DNA of 34,001 nucleotides from Planctomicrobium piriforme (lineage in GTDB: Bacteria; Planctomycetota; Planctomycetia; Pirellulales; UBA1268), in the NCBI GenBank assembly GCA_945869735.1, contig CAMBPQ010000030.1, forward strand, positions 1-34,001. The letters run 5' to 3'. Shown here piece after piece: positions 18,134 to 25,319 of the stretch (its first letter is position 1; every line of letters begins with the position of its first letter). The translations under genes and the position numbers were made by a program. The notes beneath the pieces are model-generated. The model was not told the DNA's origin. It worked only from the letters and a program-made list of their open reading frames with translations, and made no database searches.

Positions 18134-18654
18134 TGATGGGCAGTGATCATGACGAACACGCTGAACAGCCCGCCGACGGGGAGTCCGCGGCCGAGGCGGC
18201 AATGAGTGAGCCAGCCGCGGAAACGCAGGTCGGCGAACTGCAGGAGCGGCTCCTCCGGGTGCAGGCCGAACTTGAGAACTTCCGCAAGCGTTCGCGGCGG
18301 GAATACGAGGATGCCCAGCGGTATCGCGAGATCGACGTCCTTCGCGATTTGCTGCCGGTGCTCGACAACGTGCTGCGGGCGATCGAGGCCGCGGAGAAGG
18401 CGGTCGATGTTGGGAGTCTGCGGTCTGGCTTCCGGATGGCGGCCCAGCAGATCGAAAGATTACTCGCTGGCCACGGCTGCCAGACGATCGAGACCGATGG
18501 GGCTGCGTTCGACCCAGCCGTGCACGATGCGATCCTGCAACAGGAGGTGCCCGGCGTCGCGGCCGGGACGATCGTGGGCACTGCGAGCCGGGGCTACAAA
18601 CTCCACGACCGGGTGGTTCGTCCGGCCCAAGTGATCGTGGCCAAGGGAGGGTGA
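18130..18654 (+). CDS. grpE: Nucleotide exchange factor GrpE
   Basis: A 174-residue GrpE that releases ADP from DnaK. An acidic, variable N terminus (to about residue 33) leads into the dimeric helical stalk with the landmark [19 protein letters not shown], then [20 protein letters not shown], and the C-terminal beta domain with [16 protein letters not shown] and [21 protein letters not shown]. The last segment matches the family signature closely. It starts with ATGA overlapping the dnaJ stop. Three consecutive ATG codons are not all in the same frame position as alternatives; I use the first. Confidence 0.95.
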   Translation: MMMGSDHDEHAEQPADGESAAEAAMSEPAAETQVGELQERLLRVQAELENFRKRSRREYEDAQRYREIDVLRDLLPVLDNVLRAIEAAEKAVDVGSLRSGFRMAAQQIERLLAGHGCQTIETDGAAFDPAVHDAILQQEVPGVAAGTIVGTASRGYKLHDRVVRPAQVIVAKGG

Positions 18655-18657
18655 GCG

Positions 18658-18948
18658 ATGCCGACCTACGACTATATCTGTGACGGCTGCGGCCATGCAT
18701 TCGAGCTGTTTCAGTCGATGACCGACAGCGTGAAAAAGACCTGTCCGAAGTGCAAGAAGCCGAAGCTGCGTCGGCTGATTGGTGCCGGCGGCGCGATCGT
18801 GTTTAAGGGATCCGGCTTCTACAAGACCGACTACCGCAGCGAGTCTTACAAGAAGGGGGCCGCAGCCGACTCGGGGGGCGACGGCGGGAAGAAGTCCGGC
18901 CCTGCCGCGGACTCAGGCCCGAAAAAGTCCGGATCGGGGGAGGGCTGA
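18658..18948 (+). CDS. FmdB-family zinc ribbon protein
   Basis: A 96-residue protein with the FmdB/CxxC regulatory zinc-ribbon domain at residues 1-52: PTYDYICDGCGHAFELFQSM supplies C8 and C11, and KKTCPKCKKPKLRRLIGAGG supplies C29 and C32, followed by the family's GGAIVFKGSGFYKTDY segment. The rest is a Gly/Ser/Lys-rich low-complexity tail. The family is often called a regulator, but the biochemical role is not established. It begins 3 nt after grpE and ends 3 nt before the yacG-like gene, so it is embedded in the chaperone operon. Confidence 0.9.
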   Translation: MPTYDYICDGCGHAFELFQSMTDSVKKTCPKCKKPKLRRLIGAGGAIVFKGSGFYKTDYRSESYKKGAAADSGGDGGKKSGPAADSGPKKSGSGEG

Positions 18949-18951
18949 CGC

Positions 18952-19143
18952 ATGCCCAGTTGCCCGGTCTGTAGCTCCCATGTCGATCTGGCGACCACGC
19001 CAACGGTACCGTTTTGCTGCGATCGCTGCCGGCTGATCGACCTGGGCCGCTGGCTCGACGAGGGCTACGGAGTGCCTCAGCCGCGGAAGCCGGGGCCTGG
19101 CGAGCCCCAGCCCGATCCAGCAGACGCCGAGGACGACGGCTGA
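18952..19143 (+). CDS. yacG: YacG-type zinc protein (DNA gyrase inhibitor family)
   Basis: A 63-residue protein. The four-cysteine zinc site is visible as C4-x-x-C7 and C22-x3-C26 (an additional C23 is present), and CRLIDLGRWLDEGYGVP is the hallmark YacG segment. In E. coli YacG binds GyrB and inhibits gyrase. The spacing between cysteine pairs is one residue shorter than in E. coli YacG if C22 is used. The C-terminal tail is Pro/Asp-rich. It follows the FmdB-like gene by 3 nt; in other bacteria yacG usually sits with coaE, so this location at the end of a chaperone block is less common. Confidence 0.88.
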   Translation: MPSCPVCSSHVDLATTPTVPFCCDRCRLIDLGRWLDEGYGVPQPRKPGPGEPQPDPADAEDDG

Positions 19144-19185
19144 CGTCGCGGTTGGGCCGCGCGACGTATACTCTCGCTCCCGTCC

Positions 19186-19206
19186 GGGCCGGCACGTGTC
19201 CGGCCC
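19186..19206 (+). terminator. 7-bp GC hairpin between yacG and the membrane-protein gene
   Basis: GGGCCGG at 19186-19192 and CCGGCCC at 19200-19206 are perfectly complementary around the 7-nt loop CACGTGT. No T tract follows, and the hairpin is 23 nt before the next ATG. It could end the chaperone transcript partially or be a 5'-leader structure of the membrane-protein gene. TATACT at 19167-19172 resembles a -10 element but lacks a properly spaced -35. Confidence 0.4.
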
Positions 19207-19229
19207 CCACGCATCCGCGAGGTATCCGC

Positions 19230-20396
19230 ATGACGTCAGAGCATCATCCGTCCGGCACTATCGTTCATGAGATCCGCTGGAGCGATGCCTTTCCCTGGTG
19301 GCTGCTCTTCCGAGCTGCCGGCGTGGCCTTTTCGCCGACGGTGATCCTGCTCGCTGCACTTGGTGCGGTGGCCACGTGGGCCGGATGGTCGGCGTGCGAC
19401 TCGCTCGGGTTCGCAATCGCCGACGGGATGGCCGATAGTGGCGGCGTTGGCGGATTGGTGTTGCCGGGCGCAGCCGGTGGAGCGGTGGCAACGCCGCTCG
19501 CCCCGAGCGTCGCCGCGATGCCCTGGCTCCATGATTTGGGCCGGCGGCTGCCACGGCCCCTGGCCGAACTGGTAACGATGGTGAACGTCCCGTTCAGCCC
19601 CACCGCCACGTGGAGCCAGAGGCTCGGTGCGCTGGCTCGGATCGGCTGGTTTGTGCTTGTCTGGTCGATCTTCGGCACGGGCATCACTCGGCACGTTGCG
19701 CTGAAACTCGTCGGTGAGGAGGCACCAGGGCCGATCGGAGCGACGCTCTACGGATCCCGGAAGTGGCTGCCCTCGTTCAACTCCGTGCTGTTCGTACTCT
19801 TCGGAATCGTGGCCCTGAGCATTCCTGGTGCGTTGCTCGGCCTCGCGATGCGAACGGAGTGGGGCCTCGCATTCGCTGGGGTGGTCTGGCCGCTGGTTTT
19901 GCTCGGCGCGGTCGTGCTGGCGATCCTGGCCATCGGGGTAGTGGCCGGCTGGCCTCTGATGGTGGCGGCCGTGGGCGTCGAGCGGGGCGATAGTTTCCAG
20001 GCGATCTCGACCGCTTTTTCCTACCTCTACCAGCGGCCGCTGCACTACGCCTTCTATGCGCTCGTGGCGCTTCTCGTGGCTGTCCCAGCACTTGCAGTCG
20101 CGGGTCTCTTTGCCGATGCGACGGGCACCCTGGCGATGTGGGCGGCGAGCTTTGGGATGGGCCACGAACGCACGGCAGCGGTCCTCGATGGACTCGCCGG
20201 CACGGGAGGCGAAGCGGCGACGTGGGGCGTGAAGGCGATTTCTTTTTGGAGTCGCGGCCTCGCCACGCTGCTGTCGTCGTTTGGATGGGGTTATTTCTGG
20301 GCGATCGCGACCGCGGCCTACATGCTCCTGCGGCAGGACGTCGACGGGACGGAACTCGACGAGGTCGTCATCGACGAGCCCGGCACCGAAGGCTAG
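19230..20396 (+). CDS. Conserved multipass membrane protein, function unknown
   Basis: A 388-residue protein with about five or six hydrophobic segments: around 24-50 (FRAAGVAFSPTVILLAALGA), 130-150 (IGWFVLVWSIFG), 185-205 (FNSVLFVLFGIVALSIPGALL), 215-250 (two adjacent segments, VVWPLVLLGAVVLAILAIGVVAG), 275-295 and 350-370. Charged clusters lie between them and the C terminus is acidic. I do not recognise a catalytic domain; similar proteins are typical planctomycete hypothetical membrane proteins. The ATG at 19230 has GCGAGGT upstream; the frame is open further upstream but overlaps yacG. Its TAG stop is part of the terminal inverted repeat of element R3. Confidence 0.8.
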   Translation: MTSEHHPSGTIVHEIRWSDAFPWWLLFRAAGVAFSPTVILLAALGAVATWAGWSACDSLGFAIADGMADSGGVGGLVLPGAAGGAVATPLAPSVAAMPWLHDLGRRLPRPLAELVTMVNVPFSPTATWSQRLGALARIGWFVLVWSIFGTGITRHVALKLVGEEAPGPIGATLYGSRKWLPSFNSVLFVLFGIVALSIPGALLGLAMRTEWGLAFAGVVWPLVLLGAVVLAILAIGVVAGWPLMVAAVGVERGDSFQAISTAFSYLYQRPLHYAFYALVALLVAVPALAVAGLFADATGTLAMWAASFGMGHERTAAVLDGLAGTGGEAATWGVKAISFWSRGLATLLSSFGWGYFWAIATAAYMLLRQDVDGTELDEVVIDEPGTEG

Positions 20397-20592
20397 AGCG
20401 GATTCGACTTCCCGCATTCGATTTGCGTGGAACGCCGGCTTCGGGGGCGGCAAAAGTCTCGTCGCTGAGGGCCGCGGCGGCCCGACGCTCCTCGAGCGTT
20501 CGCCGACCCCCGTGCCTCCCGTCAGGAAGCCCCAATGGAGTGGCGGGCCGTATCCCCCGCGCCGGTGCTCCACCAAAGTCGAATGCGGTCTA
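20393..20592 (+). mobile_element. MITE-like element R3 with terminal inverted repeats containing both neighbours' stop codons
   Basis: TAGAGCGGATTCGACTT at 20394-20410 and the reverse complement of 20576-20592 (TAGACCGCATTCGACTT) match at 15 of 17 positions. A second, inner inverted copy follows, CGCATTCGATTTGCGTGG versus CGCATTCGACTTTGGTGG. Inside are a 23-bp block at 20443-20465 shared with R6, a 24-bp block at 20487-20510 shared with R5 and R6, and a GAAGCCCCAA core at 20526. There is no open frame of note. The TAG of the upstream gene (20394-20396) and the TAG of the convergent gene (20590-20592) are the tips of the repeat. The 200-bp size and lack of transposase suggest a non-autonomous element. 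Confidence 0.75.
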
Positions 20593-20961
20593 ACGGTCGG
20601 GCCCACCGCACCAGCGGGCGAGCAATGCCGGCAGGCCACCCATCACCTCGCCGCGGCTCACGGCGTCGTCGGCGCCGGCTGCGACCGCTGCGTCGAGTCG
20701 GTCCTTCCAGACATGCGGTCCGTAGGCAACCACCTTCGCGGATGTGCCGCCGAGTTCGCGGGCCCGCGTGATGTGCGCCGCGATCTCGCCTGCGAGTGAT
20801 TGGAGGTCAAGGAGCACGACGTCACACGCAGCCCCTTGAGGCGTGCCGGCCGGCGAAGCAAGTGTCTCCACGGCGGCTCCTGCCGCGTGGCCGATCCCCA
20901 CGAGCCGGCTGGTGGACATCAGGTCGGACGAGATCAGGAGTATCCGGGTCGGCTGGTTCAT
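20590..20961 (-). CDS. Small receiver-like (CheY-fold) protein
   Basis: A 123-residue protein whose hydrophobic pattern resembles a response-regulator receiver domain: beta-1 TRILLISSDLM, beta-3 CDVVLLDLQSL with an aspartate at the phospho-acceptor position, beta-4 AKVVAYGPHV, and the helix ending AAVAAGADDAVSRGEV. The acidic pair after beta-1 is reduced (SSD) and the conserved lysine after beta-5 is not obvious, so it may not be phosphorylated normally; no output domain is present. The ATG at 20961 has GAGGAG 5 nt upstream. It begins 7 nt after the PII-like gene stop, so the two are almost certainly co-translated. The assignment is from pattern only. Confidence 0.6.
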   Translation of the reverse strand: MNQPTRILLISSDLMSTSRLVGIGHAAGAAVETLASPAGTPQGAACDVVLLDLQSLAGEIAAHITRARELGGTSAKVVAYGPHVWKDRLDAAVAAGADDAVSRGEVMGGLPALLARWCGGPDR

Positions 20962-20968
20962 TGGCTCC

Positions 20969-21274
20969 TCATACTGCTTCCGGACCACGGACGGTCCGGT
21001 AGATCTGCACGGCCTCGTGCATGGGCAGCACGAACAGCCGGCTCGCCGCTTCACCGCCGGCGGTGAGCACGGCTGAGATCGAGTCGACGGTGCGTTCGAC
21101 GAAATCGTCGTTGACGGCGATCTCCATCATCACCTCCTGGGCGAGGGGATCGTCCGCGGCAAGATCGTAGCCATGCACGTCGCATACGGTCAGCCGCGTG
21201 ACCTGCAAGGCGGCGAGTGACTGCCGGACGCTTTCCACCTGGGCGGGCTTGATGACGGTGACGACCAGACGCAT
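20969..21274 (-). CDS. PII-like signalling protein lacking the T-loop
   Basis: A 101-residue protein with the ferredoxin-like PII fold: RLVVTVIKPAQVESVRQSLA at the N terminus, LQVTRLTVCDVHGYD as strand 2, MMEIAVNDDFVERTVDSISA, and FVLPMHEAVQIYRTVRG at the C terminus, which corresponds to the GlnB C-loop region. Compared with GlnB/GlnK, the T-loop with its uridylylated tyrosine is reduced to a few residues (LAADDPLAQ), and the ATP-binding B-loop G-D-G-K is replaced by GGEAASR. It is therefore a PII-like, not a classical nitrogen PII protein. AGGAGG lies 5 nt before the ATG. It sits 18 nt after a secreted metalloprotease gene and before the receiver-like gene. Confidence 0.8.
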   Translation of the reverse strand: MRLVVTVIKPAQVESVRQSLAALQVTRLTVCDVHGYDLAADDPLAQEVMMEIAVNDDFVERTVDSISAVLTAGGEAASRLFVLPMHEAVQIYRTVRGPEAV

Positions 21275-21292
21275 GGCCCCTCCTGGGTGGTC

Positions 21293-24025
21293 TCAGGGAC
21301 GTGGAAGTGCGACGCGGGCGTCGAGCACCTTCTCGATTCGGGCGCTGAGTTCCGCGAGGTGGGCCCGCGAGTAGTCGTCGAGTTTTAGATCATTCTTGGC
21401 GAGCAGCGCGTCGATCCGCGCGTCGAGGTCGCGGAGCTGCAACGCGGCAATCGCCTGGGCGTCGGGCGAGCCGCCCGACTGGCCGAGCACCAGCCCCGAC
21501 AACCGCGAGACATAGGCCCGCTGCAGGCCGCGGCGGAGGCTCGCAATCGCCGGCTTGCGGTTGGAGTAGTCGCCTGGTCCGGTCGCCTCGACCTCGCCCA
21601 TGATCGACTTCGTCAGCCGGTCGAGCAGTTCCGCTGTCGTGAAGGCGTCTTGCTCGGGGGGCACTTTGAGCTCCCCGTCGCGGATCCGTTCAAGCGTAAG
21701 TGGATCGAGGAGCCGGCCGAGCACGCGGTCCTGCCACATCAGGATCACCTCGTGGACGGGATAGTCCTCGCGATCCGCTGATTCGCTCCCCCAGTGCGAC
21801 CACCGGGTCGCCATGAGCTGGTTGTAGAGTTCCGGAGGGAACGTGAACGGCTGCGCGGCGAACATCTGCTTCTCGAGCAGTTCGAGGGCCTCCCGCTGCT
21901 TCGCCGGCGGCACGACCACGAAGGGCGGCTTTGCATTGGCATCACCCTTGTGGCTGCGGGACGTGGCCACGCCGCCGATCAGCCGCGCCGCCGTGTGCAT
22001 CGCCTGGCCGTGGGACGAAAGCAGCACACCGAAGGCCTGACGCACCCGCTCGTAGCCGGGCACGCGGCCGTCCGCCTCTTTTTGCGTCAATCGATCAGCG
22101 ATCAGCGGCATCACCTGAGCCACTAGTTCAGCCCGGGACTTCGCGAACTCGATCGGGTCGTTGCCGAGGTCAAAGCGGTTGGAGAACGGATCCGGGTCGC
22201 CCCAGTCGGTGTCCTCGTCGGTCGCGTAGGCGAGCGTTGGCTCTCCGCTCTTTGCCGCGATCTTCTCAAGCTCCGGCAACTCAGCCTCGGGCGAGCCGCC
22301 CGAGAGCGGCTTGTAGCCATACTCGATCGCCCACAGGTCATAAGGGCCAAGCTTCGCGGCGTAGTAGTCGCCCTGCGTCTTGCCCTTCGGCATGATGTTA
22401 GCGGGGATGTAATCCATCACACTGGTGCTGCCGCCCGCCTCCGAGGTCTTGGTGACGTCGTTGAAGTCGGCCAGCGACTTGAGCGAACTACCTTTGAAGT
22501 TGTGCCGCAAGCCCAGCGTGTGGCCCACTTCGTGCATCGCCACGAGTTTCAGCCCCTGGGTGACGAGCTTCTCCTTCTCAGCTTCCGAGAGGCCGCCTGG
22601 AGCGACCGCCGCCAGGGCCGTCGCGGCCAGCGCCGTCTCGCGGGCGTGCCCGTCGAACAGGCGGCAGGCCATGCAGTCGGAGTTGCAGCCAGCCAGCGTT
22701 ATGTCGCGGCCGCCCCCCTGCCCTCCTGTCAGCAGCGCCACCGACTGGGGCGTGAAGGTTTCGTATTCCCGCCGCCAGAACTGGAGGAAGTCGCCGTCGA
22801 AGATGATGTCGGCGTCGAGAATCTGGCCGGTCCGTGGGTTCACACGGGACGGCCCCATCGCGAAGCTCTGGCCCGCAGTAATCCAGCGAAAAGTGTTGTA
22901 GTTGACGTCCTCGGGATCCCAGTCCGTGACGTCGGGCTGCTGGCGGACCTCGATGGCGCTGGCAAACCCGGCCTTCTCGAAGGCCTCGTTCCAGGACTCG
23001 ATTCCCTCGCGGATTGGCTGCCGGTAGCGGAACGGCACCGTTCGCTCGATCCAGAACACGATCGGCTTCTTCGGCGGCGACACGGGGGCTGACGGGTCGG
23101 CCTTCTCCAGCTGCCAGCGATTGATGAAGCGGACGAACCGGTCCTCGTCGACCTTCTGCGAGAAGTCCTTGAGCGCGGTGACAAAATAGCCCACGCGGTC
23201 GTCGGCCAACCGCGGCTTGTAGGAGTTTTGTGGAAGCAGGCTGATCGAGTAGTGCACGTTGACTGTCGCGCCCCGCGAGTCGGGCACGGTGTCGATCTCG
23301 GTCCCACCGCCGGAGCCGTAGGTGGCGGCCACCTGGAGCTCGATGTTGTCGGGAAAGCCCTTGACGCTGGCCCACGTCGAGCGGTCCGCCGCGAATGAGA
23401 AGCCTGGGAGTGACCGGGCGATCTGCGGGAGGTCGCTGAGGAAAATCTTCGCAAGGTCGATCACCTGCCCGCCGGACGGTCCCGTCGTGACGATCGGCAG
23501 GCTGAACAGCACGCTGTCGGTGTAGGCGAGCCCGACCGCCCTCTCCTCGGGACTTCCCTTGTCGGCGAAGAAACGGACGTTCTTACGGATAACCTGGATG
23601 TTGTCGTCGACCTTGCGGAACTGCCAGATCCAGTCGTCGCCGAAGCCGATGCTCATGCCCCCGAGGATCGATCGGTCGCCGATTCCCTTGGCGATCGAGA
23701 TGAGGACGAACAGATCCTTGCCCAACAGGGAGTCGGTCAGTTCGGCGTAGACTTTGTCGTCCTTCCGCCACAACGGGATCAGCCCGTCGATCTTCTTCGC
23801 GTCTTTGAGGATGACAGCAAACGGAGGCTTGCTGGGCTTGGCATCCGCGGGCGGAGCATCTTTGGCGGGGGCCGCGGGCTGGTTCGCCGCGGCGGCTGGC
23901 TCGGCCTTCGACGCGTCGTTTTTGTCGGGCTCGTTCGCATGCGCCATCGCGGCCGAGGCGAGGACTGCCGCCACCACAAGCCACGCGTGTCGCCTGCCCC
24001 CGTTGATCGCCGCCGATCGCTGCAT
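21293..24025 (-). CDS. Secreted zinc-dependent metalloprotease (metzincin, DUF5117/DUF4953 type)
   Basis: A 910-residue exported protein. A signal peptide (HAWLVVAAVLASAAMAHA, residues about 12-29) is followed by an Ala/Pro/Lys-rich linker (about 30-65) and a DUF5117-like domain (about 70-300; PLWRKDDKVYAEL, GKDLFVLISIAKG). The metalloprotease core has the complete metzincin motif HExxHxxGxxH as HEVGHTLGLRH at 498-508 and a Met-turn-like SVMDYIP about 35 residues later. The helical C-terminal third lacks known motifs. Homologues occur in planctomycetes and Bacteroidetes. The ATG at 24025 has CAGGAG 8 nt upstream; the open frame extends to 24214 without family sequence. First gene of a likely operon with the PII-like and receiver-like genes. 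Confidence 0.88.
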   Translation of the reverse strand: MQRSAAINGGRRHAWLVVAAVLASAAMAHANEPDKNDASKAEPAAAANQPAAPAKDAPPADAKPSKPPFAVILKDAKKIDGLIPLWRKDDKVYAELTDSLLGKDLFVLISIAKGIGDRSILGGMSIGFGDDWIWQFRKVDDNIQVIRKNVRFFADKGSPEERAVGLAYTDSVLFSLPIVTTGPSGGQVIDLAKIFLSDLPQIARSLPGFSFAADRSTWASVKGFPDNIELQVAATYGSGGGTEIDTVPDSRGATVNVHYSISLLPQNSYKPRLADDRVGYFVTALKDFSQKVDEDRFVRFINRWQLEKADPSAPVSPPKKPIVFWIERTVPFRYRQPIREGIESWNEAFEKAGFASAIEVRQQPDVTDWDPEDVNYNTFRWITAGQSFAMGPSRVNPRTGQILDADIIFDGDFLQFWRREYETFTPQSVALLTGGQGGGRDITLAGCNSDCMACRLFDGHARETALAATALAAVAPGGLSEAEKEKLVTQGLKLVAMHEVGHTLGLRHNFKGSSLKSLADFNDVTKTSEAGGSTSVMDYIPANIMPKGKTQGDYYAAKLGPYDLWAIEYGYKPLSGGSPEAELPELEKIAAKSGEPTLAYATDEDTDWGDPDPFSNRFDLGNDPIEFAKSRAELVAQVMPLIADRLTQKEADGRVPGYERVRQAFGVLLSSHGQAMHTAARLIGGVATSRSHKGDANAKPPFVVVPPAKQREALELLEKQMFAAQPFTFPPELYNQLMATRWSHWGSESADREDYPVHEVILMWQDRVLGRLLDPLTLERIRDGELKVPPEQDAFTTAELLDRLTKSIMGEVEATGPGDYSNRKPAIASLRRGLQRAYVSRLSGLVLGQSGGSPDAQAIAALQLRDLDARIDALLAKNDLKLDDYSRAHLAELSARIEKVLDARVALPRP

Positions 24026-24128
24026 TATGAAACTCCTGAATGAAGCTGTGAATCCATCGACGGGACCGCGTCGGAAATCGTAGCATCGTGGAGCACGAGC
24101 CTCCAATTCCCGGTGCAACGGCCACGCG

Positions 24129-25205
24129 ATGTTCGGTTCCGAGTCCACCGAGCCCGATCTCAGCGGGGTGTGCGCCGCATGGCTCGGAGATCGCGACGTC
24201 GTGATTGAGCCCACGGTGTCGGATGGTTTCAGCGGGTCGCGTCTGTTTCAGGTGCGCTGTTCGGCGAACGCCGCCTGGATGCTCAAATCATGTGCGGCCG
24301 GGGCCGCGGACCGGATCGGCTGGGCGCACGGGCTCATGCGGCACCTCCGCGTCGCCGGCATTCGCGAGGTTCCGGCGGTGATGGCCACGCCGGATGGCCG
24401 CACGCTGGTCATCGACGGGTGGGGCACCGCCTGGGAACTCGTGGAACACATCGCCGGCGCTGCCACCGATTCTCCCAGCCCCGCACAGGCTGTTGTGGCT
24501 GCGTCATGCCTGGCGCGGATCCATCTCGCCGCCCTCTCGCTGCCGGGATGTCCGCCGCGGAACGCCGTGCCAACAGCCGTGCTTCGGCGGATCGCGAGGG
24601 CGGAGCGGTTGCGCGACAGCCCGTGGTCTGGGAGGCTCTTTCGCGAGCCGGGTGCATCCGCTGGCGGGATTCACGTCGAGGTGGTCGATCGACTCGACCG
24701 GGCCGTTGCCAGCTTCGCCGCGGCGGACGGTCCGGCCGCACTGCGTCGCATCATCGGAACCCAGGCCCCTGTCGTTTCTGTGCAGGGGGTGCTACGTGAC
24801 GTCTGGAGCGACCACGTGCTCTATTCCAGCGCACAGCCGGAGCACATCGCCGGCATCATCGACTTCCATGCCGCGGGGGTCGATACGCCAGCCACCGACA
24901 TGGCTCGACTCATTGGCAGTTGGCGACCGGAGGCCGACGCAGACACGCCGCTCCTCCACCGCTGGGCGGAGGCAGTTGCTGCTTACGAGTCCAGCAGGCC
25001 GCTTTCGATATCCGAACGGAATCTCATCCCGTGGCTGCTCGCCACGGGCGTCCTCTTCGGGCTCGACAACTGGTTTCGGTGGCTGCTGGCGGAATCTCGC
25101 GACTTTCTGCGGCCTGCGCGGGCCCTCCGGCGAATCGACCACCTCCTATCGCAATTGCCAGCGGCTGTTTGCGTCATCAACGAACGCGTTGGAAACGCAA
25201 TTTGA
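24129..25205 (+). CDS. Aminoglycoside phosphotransferase-fold (APH) protein
   Basis: A 358-residue protein of the APH/choline-kinase-like fold. N-lobe strand RLFQVRCSANAAWMLKSCAA carries a candidate ATP lysine (MLK), a hinge-like ELVEHIAG follows, and the C-lobe has VLRDVWSDHVLYSS in place of the catalytic loop and IIDFHAAGVDTPATDMARL in place of the metal-binding D-F-G-like loop. The usual HGDxxxxN is altered to R-D-x-x-x-D-H, so the catalytic aspartate is kept but the first His and last Asn differ. The substrate is unknown; antibiotic modification is not implied. It is divergent from the metalloprotease (103-bp gap) and its TGA stop overlaps the -35 of a promoter for the next gene. Confidence 0.72.
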   Translation: MFGSESTEPDLSGVCAAWLGDRDVVIEPTVSDGFSGSRLFQVRCSANAAWMLKSCAAGAADRIGWAHGLMRHLRVAGIREVPAVMATPDGRTLVIDGWGTAWELVEHIAGAATDSPSPAQAVVAASCLARIHLAALSLPGCPPRNAVPTAVLRRIARAERLRDSPWSGRLFREPGASAGGIHVEVVDRLDRAVASFAAADGPAALRRIIGTQAPVVSVQGVLRDVWSDHVLYSSAQPEHIAGIIDFHAAGVDTPATDMARLIGSWRPEADADTPLLHRWAEAVAAYESSRPLSISERNLIPWLLATGVLFGLDNWFRWLLAESRDFLRPARALRRIDHLLSQLPAAVCVINERVGNAI

Positions 25206-25231
25206 CCGTGGAAAAGTCCAGTTTGTAGACT
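25202..25231 (+). promoter_or_regulatory. Sigma-70-type promoter for the dsbD-like gene
   Basis: TTGACC at 25202-25207 and TAGACT at 25226-25231 are separated by 18 nt, a good match to TTGACA/TATAAT. The -35 overlaps the stop codon of the APH-like gene, and the ATG of the dsbD-like gene is about 88 nt downstream of the -10. The 114-bp gap 25206-25319 holds nothing else that I can identify. Confidence 0.5.
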
Positions 25232-25319
25232 CGGGCAATGGACAGATCCCAGGAAGGGGTCGCCGGCACGTCCTCCGGGTCGCCGGTGTCTGTCATCGTT
25301 ACTCTCGCCGACGGATCGC

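Noticed and set aside
19152-19172. Promoter TTGGGC...TATACT before the membrane protein gene
   Set aside because: The spacer is only 9 nt, too short for a sigma-70 promoter; only the -10-like hexamer is noted.
20397-20589. Simple Rho-independent terminator between convergent genes
   Set aside because: There is no compact stem followed by a T run; the symmetry is at the ends of a 200-bp element instead.
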